A program made the position numbers and the translations under genes. Below the pieces are notes generated by a model, which saw nothing but the letters and a program-made list of their open reading frames with translations, was not told where the DNA came from and did not search any database. Of a DNA stretch of 64,000 nt, positions 8,915 to 18,416 are shown in pieces. Position 1 is the first letter of the stretch. Each line of letters opens with the position of its first letter. Source of the DNA: Burkholderia diffusa (GTDB taxonomy: Bacteria > Pseudomonadota > Gammaproteobacteria > Burkholderiales > Burkholderiaceae); contig NZ_CABVPN010000021.1 in assembly GCF_902499115.1 (NCBI RefSeq), forward strand, positions 62,001 through 126,000, written 5' to 3'.

Positions 8915-9045
8915 CGTGGCTCCAGAATGTGGGAATGTCATGGGTCTACACATGGTGCCACGAACTTTCTATCGTGGATGTCCGTTCTCGTTTCCGGCCG
9001 CGCCGGCAACGCCTCATTTCATCCATCCTCGAAAGGTTCGCGACC

Positions 9046-9522
9046 ATGAACGCTACCAACACCGGCATGATCGTCCGCCCCGTGCGGGAAGACGATCTCG
9101 ACAACTGGCTGCCGCTGTGGGACGGCTACAACCGCTTCTACGGCCGCTTCGGCGACACCGCGCTGCCACGCGAGATCACACAGCTCACGTGGTCGCGCTT
9201 CTTCGACGGCTACGAGCCCGTGCATGCGCGTGTCGCGGAACGCGACGGCCGGCTCGTCGGGCTCGTGCATTTCCTGTATCACCGGAGCACGACGCTGATC
9301 GGGCCAACCTGCTATCTGCAGGATCTTTTCACGCTCGAGAGCGAACGCGGCAAGGGTGTGGGCCGCGCGTTGATCGAAGCCGTGTACGACGCCGCGCAGG
9401 CGCAACGCGCCGAACGCGTGTACTGGCAAACGCACGAGACGAATCACACCGCGATGCGGCTCTACGACACCGTCGCGGAAAAAACCGGATTCGTGATCTA
9501 CCGGAAGGTCTTGCCACGTTGA
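9046..9522 (+). CDS. GNAT family N-acetyltransferase
   Basis: A 158-residue GNAT enzyme that should transfer an acetyl group from acetyl-CoA to an amine. The acetyl-CoA-binding motif A is visible as LESERGKGVGRALIEAVY (the R-G-K-G-V-G-R core), preceded by the beta-strand YLQDLFTL. Members divergent from MocR regulators are common in proteobacteria, and this one shares a 131-base intergenic region with such a regulator. A GAAAGG-type site precedes the ATG. The substrate is unknown. Confidence 0.88.
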   Translation: MNATNTGMIVRPVREDDLDNWLPLWDGYNRFYGRFGDTALPREITQLTWSRFFDGYEPVHARVAERDGRLVGLVHFLYHRSTTLIGPTCYLQDLFTLESERGKGVGRALIEAVYDAAQAQRAERVYWQTHETNHTAMRLYDTVAEKTGFVIYRKVLPR

Positions 9523-9546
9523 TCATGCCGCACGCGGCGGCGGCTT

Positions 9547-9708
9547 CACGCCAGCGGCCGCGCCTTGATCCACAGGAACAGCGGCACGCGCGACCACTGC
9601 TTCAGCGTGTCCGGGTCGACGCGGTCAGGCGGCGGCAGCGATCAGCCCGCGAAATGCTTCGACAACCCGTCGCGCGCCGCAGCCGATTTCCAGAGCGTGG
9701 CCGCCGCC
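9547..9708 (-). pseudogene. remnant of a class I SAM-dependent methyltransferase
   Basis: Read on the minus strand, 9625-9708 encodes GHALEIGCGARRVVEAF, a clear motif I of SAM methyltransferases, and then hits a stop. In another frame, 9547-9625 encodes a C-terminal-like end containing LKQWSRVPLFLWIKARPLA and its stop. The middle of the protein is missing and the two parts are out of frame. This is therefore a heavily deleted, frameshifted gene rather than random sequence. It occupies most of the 305-base gap between the acetyltransferase and the next gene; nothing else was seen there. Confidence 0.5.
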
Positions 9709-9827
9709 GCGGCCGGTTTCCGTTTCCGGCGGCGGCGTTCTACAGTTACGAGAGACGACACGCGGCGCCGCCCACTTTCTCGTTCGGTTCGCGTGCGCCG
9801 ATACGCACCCGATTCCGAGGAATGTCC

Positions 9828-10841
9828 ATGCCGAGTATCGTCGCCGGTCCCGCCCATCTTCCGCCGAGCCCCGTCGCCGCCGAAACGCGCATGGTGCACG
9901 ACGTCGCCACGCTGCAACCGTCGGACTATCGTTCGGCCGACGGTGCATCGTGGGTCATCGCCACCCTCACGCCGTCCCCGGACAGCGGCGACAACGTGAC
10001 CGGCACGACCTACTTCGATACCGCGAAACAGCAAACCGTCGCGGTGCCCGACGCGCGCCGGCGTTATGCGAACCGCGGCACCTGGCAGGTCGTCGCGAGT
10101 TCGAGCCCGTCGGTGCCCGCCACCGGCCGCTACGACTGGCTGACGCTCACATGGCTGCCGATCAACCGACGGCCGCTGCCGCAAACGCCCGAGCATCTGT
10201 ATTCGCCGTTCATTCACGGCGGCACGATCGTCTACCGGTGGAATCCGGCCGCGCAAGGCGGCGAGCAATTCGGCAACGTGCGGATGATCTTTCCGGAGTG
10301 GCTGGAGCAGGTGGCGGACGTGCTGCGCGGCGCGCCCGGCGCCGTCGCAAAGGCAGCGGCCGCCGCGTCCGCATCGGCGCTCGATCGCGTGAAGCAGGAC
10401 GGCAACCCGATGGCCGCCGTGCTCGACTTCGGCGCCGCGCTGCATGAGGAACCGGCCGACCGGATCGCCGCACGCCTGCCAGCATTGCTGCGCGCGAACG
10501 ACCTGCACGAAGTGTCGGCGATCGTGTTCCAGTGCATCGCCGCATCGCGCGAAGCGGACCGGCCGCGCTTCGTCGAAGCGATCAGCGGGTCGATCTTCTC
10601 GATCGACGACAGCGCGCGCCTGCTCGCGATCGCCTACGGCGCGTTCGCGGCCGGCAGGGCGAAGCCGCGTCCGTTCAGCGATGCCGCGCAGGCCGCGCGT
10701 ATCAACGACGTGTTCGCGGCGTTGAAGCAGCGGACGTCGACACTCGGCGTGCCGGTCGGTCAGGGGTCGCCGTGGTACGAGTTCTTCACCGCGTACCGGC
10801 TCGGCGGCGCGTCGCCTGGCTCCGGCGGAAACAGGCAGTAA
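9828..10841 (+). CDS. hypothetical protein
   Basis: A 337-residue protein that I do not recognise. The ATG at 9828 sits seven bases after a GAGG site; another ATG two codons upstream (9822) is possible. The N-terminal half (to about residue 155) is rich in Pro, Thr and Trp with beta-type patterning. An Ala-rich helical stretch follows (VAKAAAAASASALDRV), then a mostly helical C-terminal half. No signal peptide or membrane segment is evident. It has no obvious operon partners, the nearest being the TlpA-like gene 229 bases downstream. Confidence 0.7.
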   Translation: MPSIVAGPAHLPPSPVAAETRMVHDVATLQPSDYRSADGASWVIATLTPSPDSGDNVTGTTYFDTAKQQTVAVPDARRRYANRGTWQVVASSSPSVPATGRYDWLTLTWLPINRRPLPQTPEHLYSPFIHGGTIVYRWNPAAQGGEQFGNVRMIFPEWLEQVADVLRGAPGAVAKAAAAASASALDRVKQDGNPMAAVLDFGAALHEEPADRIAARLPALLRANDLHEVSAIVFQCIAASREADRPRFVEAISGSIFSIDDSARLLAIAYGAFAAGRAKPRPFSDAAQAARINDVFAALKQRTSTLGVPVGQGSPWYEFFTAYRLGGASPGSGGNRQ

Positions 10842-11070
10842 TTGCCGGTGCCGCGCGATCGTCAGTCGACCTGATGCTTCGAGACGCTTCGACGAAAGCA
10901 ACGTCATCCTGATTGCTGGTACTCGGCATGCAATTCGCGGGCGCAGGGCGGCGCATGTCGCGAGCGCTAACGGGAACCCGCGTGCGTCGCACAGGGTCGA
11001 AACGCCACATGACCGGCAACGGTGTCGCCTTCACCGGTCGATCCACGATCCCCCCACCCCTTTTCTTCCC

Positions 11071-11880
11071 ATGTTGAGCATCGGTCCCTTCTCGATCCGC
11101 GTCGTCGCGGTAGCCGCCGCCGCGCTGCTGGCGTGGCTCGTCGCCCGCTTCATCCAGCGCCGCCCGCCCGACGGCCAGCACAAGACCGCGTCGAGCCTGA
11201 TCCTCGACGTGCTGCTGATCGGGCTGGTCGCCGCACGCATCGGCTACGTCGTGCAATGGTGGCGCGAATACGCAGCGACGCCACGGTCCATCATCGCGCT
11301 CGGCGACGGCGGCTTCGACTGGCGCATCGGCGTCGCCGCCGCGCTCGTGTTCGCCGTGTGGCGGCTCCGTCGCCTGCCCGCCCTGCGCCGCCCGGTGGCA
11401 GCCGGCATCGTCGCGGGTCTCGCCGCATGGGGTATCGCTCAAGGCACGCTCGCGACGCTGCAGCGCACCGCGCCGCCGTTCGCCGCGATGCAGCTCGAAG
11501 CGCTCGATTCGACGCCCGTGCTGCCGCAACGCTTTGCCGGCAAGCCGGTCGTCGTGAACCTGTGGGCAACGTGGTGCGCGCCTTGCAGGCGCGAGATGCC
11601 GATCCTCGAACAAGCGCAGCGCGAGCATCCCGGCATCACGGTGCTGATGCTCAACCAGGGGGAAAACGCGCAGGCGGTGCGCGCGTTCCTCGAACAGCAG
11701 GGGCTACGCTTCGACAACGTGCTGCTCGATCCGCCGTTGCGTGCGATGCATGCGTACGGGTCGCACGGGCTGCCCACGACGCTGTTCTTCGATGCGAAGG
11801 GCGAACTCGTCGAATCGCACATGGGTGAGATCACCGCCGCGCGGTTGAAGGACGCGGTGGCGCAGCGCTTCGGTCAGTGA
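11071..11880 (+). CDS. TlpA-like thioredoxin-fold protein with a membrane N-terminal domain
   Basis: A 269-residue protein with two parts. Residues 1-125 hold three or four membrane helices resembling the N-terminal part of prolipoprotein diacylglyceryl transferase (for example ARIGYVVQWW). Residues 135-269 are a periplasmic TlpA/ResA-type thioredoxin domain with the redox motif WCAPC in NLWATWCAPCRREMP and the cis-proline loop GLPTTLFF. It probably reduces disulfides in envelope proteins, for example during cytochrome c maturation. No ccm or dsb gene lies nearby, so the partner is unknown. Confidence 0.85.
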   Translation: MLSIGPFSIRVVAVAAAALLAWLVARFIQRRPPDGQHKTASSLILDVLLIGLVAARIGYVVQWWREYAATPRSIIALGDGGFDWRIGVAAALVFAVWRLRRLPALRRPVAAGIVAGLAAWGIAQGTLATLQRTAPPFAAMQLEALDSTPVLPQRFAGKPVVVNLWATWCAPCRREMPILEQAQREHPGITVLMLNQGENAQAVRAFLEQQGLRFDNVLLDPPLRAMHAYGSHGLPTTLFFDAKGELVESHMGEITAARLKDAVAQRFGQ

Positions 11881-11993
11881 TCCCGTCGGCAGCCTGCGCG
11901 AGGCCATGATCGATCGTCGATGGCAGCGCGTTCCCGCTGCCGCGGCTGACCCGCCCCACGACAGGTCGATACACCGACAGCCGCCCGCCACGC

Positions 11994-12398
11994 TTACGGC
12001 CTCGACAACACCATCACGCGCCCCGACACGCGCTGAAGCTTCAACCAGCCCGTATCGGCCGTGAACCGAAGCTGCTGCAACGGAAAATCGAATCCCGCCC
12101 TCTGCGCGGCGCTGACCACCGCGTCGGCGATCCAGCGGATCAGTTCCTTTCCTTCGTCGGTTGTCTGGTGACCGTTCTGGACGCCGTAGAAATAGCGATT
12201 CCCTGCGTTGACCTCGTTCTGCAGTTGCATCCAGTGCCCCGGAAGGCCCGGCAGGGTTCTGAACAGGTCCGCCACGCGCTGCGTCGTCAGGCCGCGCGCC
12301 CACAACGCGCCATTCACTGCGGGCCGCGCCAGGTTGTGACGGTCTGCGTCCTGAGCCTGCCCCTTGATCTCGCCTTTCAGAATATCGGGTTTCGTCAT
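11994..12398 (-). CDS. hypothetical protein divergent from the lectin genes
   Basis: A 134-residue soluble protein with no recognised family. It starts with MTKPDILKGEIKGQAQDADR and has a helical middle (GKELIRWIADAVVSAAQRAG) and a beta-rich end. An AGAGGA site precedes the ATG at good spacing, supporting the start. It is divergent from bclA across a 453-base AT-rich region that holds a lux-box-like dyad 105 bases from its start. It could therefore be part of the same quorum-controlled unit; that is an inference. Confidence 0.7.
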   Translation of the reverse strand: MTKPDILKGEIKGQAQDADRHNLARPAVNGALWARGLTTQRVADLFRTLPGLPGHWMQLQNEVNAGNRYFYGVQNGHQTTDEGKELIRWIADAVVSAAQRAGFDFPLQQLRFTADTGWLKLQRVSGRVMVLSRP

Positions 12399-12502
12399 CG
12401 CACTGTCCTCTTAAGGGCCCGGCAAGCGGGCCAATTGAATAAAAGCCGCCGAATATCGAGCGCGCGCGCTCCGTGCACGATACCTCTAATCTCGAAATTA
12501 AT

Positions 12503-12524
12503 CGCCTGTCAGGTGTATCAGGCG
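12503..12524. promoter_or_regulatory. lux-box-like dyad, candidate CepR site
   Basis: The arms CGCCTG and CAGGCG flank ten bases, giving a CCTGTC...ATCAGG pattern like the LuxR-type boxes recognised by CepR in the B. cepacia complex. It lies in the AT-rich region between the divergent gene at 12398 and bclA at 12852. The bclACB lectin operon of B. cenocepacia is known to be quorum-sensing controlled, which supports the assignment. Confidence 0.45.
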
Positions 12525-12795
12525 AGCGCATCGCAACATCGAAGGAATAAATCAGCCCGCTCCGACGGGCACCGAAGCCCGATCCTCCGGCGATTCCGGC
12601 CCGCGCACCCATTCATTGTTCAAATAAGCGTGACGCGCAGCGATATCATTTCGCGGATATTCAGAACCATATCCGATTAAATGATCATCATTAAATCAAA
12701 CTGTTTCGATCTCCGATTTTCTGGACAATTTCCATTCCCGGCCGAATATTTTTTTATTTATTTTTCGCCATGCTGGCCGCGTCGCGTTTGAAACG

Positions 12796-12807
12796 GCAAA
12801 CGTTTGC
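12796..12807. promoter_or_regulatory. LacI/PurR-type palindromic operator before bclA
   Basis: GCAAACGTTTGC is a perfect 12-base palindrome with a central CpG, the signature of LacI-family operators and very close to the PurR box. It ends 44 bases before the bclA start codon, where a repressor would block transcription or elongation. The protein that binds it is not encoded in this window. Confidence 0.45.
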
Positions 12808-12851
12808 GCGACGCACAAAACGCCTTATCCACCGACCTTCAGGAGGCAAGC

Positions 12852-13241
12852 ATGGCCGACTCTCAAACGTCCTCGAATCGCGCCGGCGAGTTTTCGATTC
12901 CGCCGAACACCGACTTCCGCGCGATTTTCTTTGCGAATGCCGCCGAGCAGCAGCACATCAAGCTGTTCATCGGTGACAGCAAGGAACCCGCCGCCTATCA
13001 CAAGCTGACAACGCGCGACGGCCCGCGCGAAGCCACGCTGAATTCCGGCAACGGCAAGCTCCGCTTCGAAGTGACGGTGAACGGCAAGCCGTCGGCCACC
13101 GACGCCCGCCTCGCGCCGATCAACGGCAAGAAATCGGACGGCTCGCCGTTCACGGTCAACTTCGGAATCGTCGTGTCGGAAGACGGTCACGACAGCGACT
13201 ACAACGACGGCATCGTCGTGCTGCAATGGCCGATCGGCTGA
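12852..13241 (+). CDS. bclA: LecB-type calcium-dependent lectin BC2L-A
   Basis: A 129-residue lectin of the PA-IIL (LecB) family, matching BC2L-A of Burkholderia cenocepacia, a mannose-binding dimer lacking a signal peptide. The calcium-binding loop SEDGHDSDYNDGIVVLQW and the conserved C-terminal Gly are present. The sugar-specificity loop reads NAAEQQ (Ala-Ala-Glu), the triplet associated with mannose preference. The start follows an AGGAGG box at 12841. In B. cenocepacia the operon is bclA-bclC-bclB; here bclB follows directly after 197 bases and bclC is missing. A lux-box-like dyad and a LacI-type palindrome precede the gene. Confidence 0.95.
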   Translation: MADSQTSSNRAGEFSIPPNTDFRAIFFANAAEQQHIKLFIGDSKEPAAYHKLTTRDGPREATLNSGNGKLRFEVTVNGKPSATDARLAPINGKKSDGSPFTVNFGIVVSEDGHDSDYNDGIVVLQWPIG

Positions 13242-13294
13242 CGGACCAACGCTGACGAAGATTCGCGGCGCGGCATGTCCGGCGCGCCGCCTTC

Positions 13295-13336
13295 CGGATC
13301 GCAATGACGACGGAGCCCACCGCGCATTGCGATCCG
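13295..13336. repeat. long perfect inverted repeat between bclA and bclB
   Basis: The 12-base arms CGGATCGCAATG and CATTGCGATCCG are exactly complementary around an 18-base GC-rich loop. The repeat lies midway in the bclA-bclB gap. It could act as an RNA hairpin that stabilises or attenuates the lectin transcript, or mark the place where bclC is absent. There is no T-tract, so it is not a standard terminator. Confidence 0.6.
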
Positions 13337-13438
13337 TGCGGGCCGCCATCGGTTGCCCGCGCGCTGCGCCACGCGCGACACGGCGAAATCCGATCGCCGG
13401 CCGCGTCACGCAAGACAATTCATCAAAACGAGGACGAC

Positions 13439-14173
13439 ATGACACAACCCTTTACCCACGACGACCTGTATGCGCTTCTGCAGCTCGCCGGCAACGACGC
13501 AACCGCCGTACAGGCGAACGGCGACCAGGCGGTGCTCGACCGGATGCGTCAGTTCATGACCGCGCAGCTCATGGAAAAATTGCCGCAATACGACGTGTTC
13601 GTCGACATCGCGACCATCCCGTACAGCTTCGACGTCGGCAGCTGGCAGAACAAGGTGAAGGCCGACGCGGCGGGCCAGGTGATCGCGTGCACGGTGACGT
13701 GGGCCGGCGCGCCCGGTGTACTGCCCGGCGCGGCGGCGAAATTCGGCGTCGGCGCGGTCGTCAATTACTTCTCGAAGGCGACGCCGCAACCCGCGCAGCC
13801 GGAACCCACGACGACCGGCGGCGGCGAGCGCGACGGCATCTTCAACCTGCCGCCGAACATCGCGTTCGGCGTAACGGCGCTGGTCAATTCGGCCGCGCAG
13901 CAGACGATCGAAGTCTATGTCGACGACAACCCGAAGCCGGCCGCGACGTTCCAGGGCGCCGGCACGCAGGACGCGAACCTGAACACGCAGATCGTGAACT
14001 CGGGCAAGGGGAAGGTGCGCGTGGTCGTGATGGCGAACGGCAAGCCGTCGAAGATCGGCTCGCGCCAGGTCGACATCTTCAAGAAAACCTACTTCGGGCT
14101 GGTCGGCTCGGAAGACGGCACGGACGGCGACTACAACGACGGCATCGCGATCCTGAACTGGCCGCTCGGCTAA
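13439..14173 (+). CDS. bclB: LecB-type lectin BC2L-B with an N-terminal extra domain
   Basis: A 244-residue protein matching BC2L-B. The C-terminal 115 residues form a LecB-type calcium-dependent lectin domain with GSEDGTDGDYNDGIAILNW and the terminal Gly. The first 120 residues form a separate domain of unknown role, joined by a Pro/Thr/Gly linker (PAQPEPTTTGGG). The specificity loop reads NSAAQQ, so the sugar triplet (Ser-Ala-Ala) differs from that of bclA and the preferred ligand may too. The ATG is in an AGGACGAC context. It is co-oriented with bclA and probably co-transcribed. Confidence 0.92.
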   Translation: MTQPFTHDDLYALLQLAGNDATAVQANGDQAVLDRMRQFMTAQLMEKLPQYDVFVDIATIPYSFDVGSWQNKVKADAAGQVIACTVTWAGAPGVLPGAAAKFGVGAVVNYFSKATPQPAQPEPTTTGGGERDGIFNLPPNIAFGVTALVNSAAQQTIEVYVDDNPKPAATFQGAGTQDANLNTQIVNSGKGKVRVVVMANGKPSKIGSRQVDIFKKTYFGLVGSEDGTDGDYNDGIAILNWPLG

Positions 14174-14544
14174 GCAGCGCGATCCTGTCGAACTTCGCCA
14201 CGCCGTCCGGCGTGGCGACCGCATCGACGCTGCCCGACGGCGCGGGCAGCACGACCGCATTCGCCGCCTGCGGCCGGCATCGCGAACCGTGCATCTGCGA
14301 GCGGCGTACGGTCGAGGTCGAGGTCGTAGCACGGGCATCCCACGAGCCCGTTTCCGCGGGAAACCACACCGCCGCAACGCGCTGGCCGCGAAACCGGAGA
14401 TCGCGTGGCGCCACCCATGCGTTCGCGCGAAAACCCGCATGGCGTGTACAGTCGAGGGCTGCCGACGCGCGAGCGCATGCCCGTCCGACCATGACGGACG
14501 CCGGCACCCGTCGCGCGCTTGCCCGCTCAACCCGGAATCCCGTC
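14174..14544. other. intergenic region between bclB and the MscS gene
   Basis: No gene is recognised in these 371 bases. A hairpin with 9-bp arms (CGCCACGCC / GGCGTGGCG, four-base loop) at 14196-14217 follows bclB closely and may end its transcript, though no T-tract follows. The minus strand has a protein-like but broken frame over 14200-14400 that could be gene debris. It was not identified. Confidence 0.4.
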
Positions 14545-15420
14545 ATGTTTCTCGATCATCTTCATCCCGAACGCTGGACGTTCCTGTGGAACGCGTTGTC
14601 CACACTCTCGCTCAGGCTCTGCGCCGCCCTCGCGCTGCTCGTCGCGGGCTGGTGGCTGTCGAAACGCATCGGCCGCTGGCTGAACCGGCTGCTCGCGAAC
14701 AAGGAGCGCGTCGACGACACGCTGCGGCCGATCCTCTGCGACGTCGCCGTGTGGGGCATCCGCATCGTCGCGATCGTCGGCGCGCTGTCGCAGCTCGGCA
14801 TCGAAACCGCGAGCGTCGTCGCGGTGCTCGGCGCGGCCGGCCTCGCGATCGGGCTCGCGTTGCAGGGCACGATGCAGAACATCGCGGCCGGCATCATGCT
14901 GTTGCTGCTGCGGCCATTCAAGGTGGGCGACTTCATCGACGGCGGCGCGAGCGTCGCCGGGACGGTGGACGAGGTCGGGCTCTTCATGACGCGGCTGACG
15001 AAGCCGGACGGCATCTGCGAATACGTGCCGAACAGCGCGCTGTGGGGCAGCGCGATCCGCAACTACACGCGCAATCCGACGCGCCGTCTCGATCTCGAAG
15101 TGGAAGTGTCCGTGCACGACGACATCGATCGCGCACTCGACGCGCTGCGTGCGCTGGCCGAGGCCGACCCCGACGTCCTGCAGGAGCCCGCACCGGACGT
15201 GATGGTGATGCGTTTCGACGACAGCACGGCGATCGCGAACATGCGCGTATGGACGCACACCGACACGTTCTGGGCGCTGCGCTGGCGCCTCGCGCGCCAG
15301 GTACGCAAGACGCTTGCCGATGCGGACTGCGTACTGCCCATCCGCACGCGCGAGCTGCACATCGTGCACGACGCCGAACAGCAGCGCCGGGCCGACCCGC
15401 GCCGCGTGCAGGCATCGTGA
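14545..15420 (+). CDS. small-conductance mechanosensitive channel, MscS family
   Basis: A 291-residue inner-membrane channel that opens under membrane tension to release solutes during osmotic downshock. Three hydrophobic helices occupy about residues 15-115. The pore-lining helix has the small-residue pattern VLGAAGLAIGLALQGTMQNIAAG typical of MscS TM3, followed by the conserved MLLLLRPFKVGDFI and the cytoplasmic beta domain with VPNSALWGSAIRNY. Length matches the basic E. coli MscS form. The open frame extends far upstream over bclB but that part is not genuine. It is convergent with the next gene. Confidence 0.93.
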   Translation: MFLDHLHPERWTFLWNALSTLSLRLCAALALLVAGWWLSKRIGRWLNRLLANKERVDDTLRPILCDVAVWGIRIVAIVGALSQLGIETASVVAVLGAAGLAIGLALQGTMQNIAAGIMLLLLRPFKVGDFIDGGASVAGTVDEVGLFMTRLTKPDGICEYVPNSALWGSAIRNYTRNPTRRLDLEVEVSVHDDIDRALDALRALAEADPDVLQEPAPDVMVMRFDDSTAIANMRVWTHTDTFWALRWRLARQVRKTLADADCVLPIRTRELHIVHDAEQQRRADPRRVQAS

Positions 15421-15439
15421 CGCGCGTCGCGACGCAACC

Positions 15440-15473
15440 GGGCGCACGACGGCGCAAGCCGCGCCGTGCGCCC
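15440..15473. terminator. hairpin between convergent genes
   Basis: The arms GGGCGCACG and CGTGCGCCC form a nine-base stem with a GC-rich loop, located between the convergent mscS-type gene and the binding-protein gene. There is no T-run, so termination is plausible but not certain. Confidence 0.4.
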
Positions 15474-15481
15474 CGCCCGCG

Positions 15482-16627
15482 TCACATCCGGACGATATCG
15501 AGCAGCGCCTTCTTGCCGCTCCTGTACGTGAACACCGAGATCGCGCCATGCTTCAAATCGCCTTGCGGCGTGAAGCTCGTTTCGCCGATCACACCACGAT
15601 AATCGGTCGCCGGCATGGCGGCGAGCACCTTCGCCGGATCCGTCGAGTTCGCGCGCTTCATCGCGTCGACGATGATGTACACCGCGTCGTACGAGAACGG
15701 CGCATACACCTGCATCGGCTGGTGATAGCGCGCGTCGTAACGCTTCACGAACGCCGCGCCGCCCGGCATCTTCTCGAGCGCGATGCCGGCTTCCGAGCAC
15801 ACGACGTTGTCCGATGCCGGGCCCGCGAGCTTCGGCAGGTCGGTCGAGCACACGCCATCGCCGGCGAGGATCCTGGCGCGAATGCCGAGCTGGCGCGCCT
15901 GCTTCGCGAGCGGGCCGCCGGTCGCATCCATCCCGCCGTACATGATCGCGTCGGGGTTCTCGCCCTTGATCTTCGTGAGGATCGCGCGGAAGTCGATCGC
16001 CTTGTCGTTGGTCGCGTCGCGCGAGATGACCTTCATCCCGGCCGACTTCGCCGCCTTCTCGAACTCGGTCGCCAGGCCCTGCCCGTAGGCGGTCGAATCG
16101 TCGACCACGGCCACCGTCCTGATGCCCATGTTCTTCGCCGCATACATCGCCAGCGCGGGCCCCTGCTGCGCATCGGTCGCGACCACGCGATAGGTCGTCT
16201 TGAAGCCCTGCTGCGTGTACGTCGGGTTGGTCGCGGCCTGCGAGATCTGCACGACGCCGCCATCGCGATAGACGCGCGACGCCGGGATCGACGTGCCCGA
16301 GTTGTGATGGCCGACGACGCCGACCACCTTGTCGTCGACGAGCCGCTGCGCGACCTGCGTCGCGGTGCGCGGGTCGCCTGCGTCGTCCTGCGCGTCGAGC
16401 TGCAGCGTGACCTTCCTGCCGCCGATCACGAGCCCCTTCGCGTTGATCTCCTCGACCGCGAGCCGCGCACCGTTCTCGCTGTCCTTGCCGAGGTGCGCGA
16501 TCGCACCGGTCAGCGGCGCGACGTGCCCGATGCGCACGACGTCGTCCGCGTGCGCGGACAACGCAGGCAATGCGCACGCCAGCGCGGCCACGGTCGCGCA
16601 TGCCGTTTTCTTCCGATGTCGATTCAT
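15482..16627 (-). CDS. branched-chain amino-acid ABC transporter periplasmic binding protein (LivJ/LivK type)
   Basis: A 381-residue type I periplasmic binding protein. A Sec signal peptide at residues 1-27 (basic start, hydrophobic core, ALSAHA cleavage region) is followed by VVRIGHVAPLTGAIAHLGKD, the typical opening of LivJ/LivK proteins. The central VVGVVGHHNSGTSIPASRVY and YAPFSYDAVYIIVDAMKRA also match. It should bind Leu, Ile, Val or a related ligand in the periplasm. No permease or ATPase genes are adjacent, so it must use components encoded elsewhere. It lies downstream of the deacetylase-like gene on the same strand, 70 bases apart. Confidence 0.92.
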   Translation of the reverse strand: MNRHRKKTACATVAALACALPALSAHADDVVRIGHVAPLTGAIAHLGKDSENGARLAVEEINAKGLVIGGRKVTLQLDAQDDAGDPRTATQVAQRLVDDKVVGVVGHHNSGTSIPASRVYRDGGVVQISQAATNPTYTQQGFKTTYRVVATDAQQGPALAMYAAKNMGIRTVAVVDDSTAYGQGLATEFEKAAKSAGMKVISRDATNDKAIDFRAILTKIKGENPDAIMYGGMDATGGPLAKQARQLGIRARILAGDGVCSTDLPKLAGPASDNVVCSEAGIALEKMPGGAAFVKRYDARYHQPMQVYAPFSYDAVYIIVDAMKRANSTDPAKVLAAMPATDYRGVIGETSFTPQGDLKHGAISVFTYRSGKKALLDIVRM

Positions 16628-16697
16628 GTTCGTCTCCTTCCTTGTCGCTCTTGGTTCGTGATCAGGACCGTCGTTGATTGCAGGCGAAGCGATGCGG

Positions 16698-17735
<1,038 letters not shown>

Positions 17736-17802
17736 GGTTGACCGTTGCATTGAATGCTTCAAGGGGATGGCAACAGTCTATTGACGCCGGCCGGCAATAA
17801 CT

Positions 17803-17831
17803 TTGCTTTTCGCCTCCCCGTTTCATACAAT
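17803..17831 (+). promoter_or_regulatory. sigma-70-type promoter of the Lrp gene
   Basis: TTGCTT and TACAAT hexamers are separated by exactly 17 bases. The -10 element matches consensus at five of six positions, and the predicted start is about 25 bases before the ATG. Confidence 0.5.
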
Positions 17832-17861
17832 TTTGAGAAAACCGCCTACGGAGACCCTGGA

Positions 17862-18350
17862 ATGAGCAAAAATCGCGCTTCGGTGGAACTGGACGGCGTC
17901 GATCGCGCGATGCTCCGCCTGCTGCAGGAAGACGGCGCGCTCTCCAACGCGACGCTCGGCGAACGGCTGTCGCTGAGCGTCACGCCGTGCTGGCGGCGGC
18001 GCAAGCGGCTCGAGGACGAAGGCGTGATCACCGGCTACCAGGCGAACCTGGACCGCCGCGCGCTCGGGATGAACGTGTTCGCGTTCGTGCAGGTCACGTT
18101 CAACATGCATTCGGACCAGGATTCGGACCACTTCGAGGACGTGATGCGGCGTCACGACGAAGTGACGTCGTGCCACAAGATCACCGGCGCGGCCGACTAC
18201 ATCCTGCAGGTCGTCGCCGCCGATCTGGACGCGTATGCGGAATTCGTCGAACGCGTGCTGAGGAAGCAGGCCGGCGTGTCGTCGATCCAGTCGAGCCTCG
18301 CGCTGCGCGAGGTCAAGTTCTCGTCGCGCGTGCCGGTGCCGGATGCGTGA
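17862..18350 (+). CDS. Lrp/AsnC family transcriptional regulator
   Basis: A 162-residue Lrp-type regulator. The winged helix-turn-helix covers about residues 10-60 (LDGVDRAMLRLLQEDGALSN, then LSVTPCWRRRKRLEDEGVI) and the RAM effector domain covers the rest (VTSCHKITGAADYILQVVA). The start is set by a GGAG at 17850 and a good promoter further upstream. It is divergent from the acetylpolyamine amidohydrolase-like gene and the co-oriented amino-acid binding protein, which are its likely targets. This assignment rests on gene order. Confidence 0.92.
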   Translation: MSKNRASVELDGVDRAMLRLLQEDGALSNATLGERLSLSVTPCWRRRKRLEDEGVITGYQANLDRRALGMNVFAFVQVTFNMHSDQDSDHFEDVMRRHDEVTSCHKITGAADYILQVVAADLDAYAEFVERVLRKQAGVSSIQSSLALREVKFSSRVPVPDA

Positions 18351-18416
18351 TCGAATCGTTCAAGCGCCCGTTCGCGGGCATCCACCGTCGAACCTCATCC
18401 CATGGAGCGCTACCGT

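Noticed and set aside
14196..14217. Hairpin after bclB as a proven terminator
   Set aside because: The stem is perfect but there is no T-run; kept only as a remark in the intergenic entry.
13406..14530. 374-codon minus-strand frame across bclB
   Set aside because: Opposite a recognised lectin; Arg/Ala-rich translation and no start signals.
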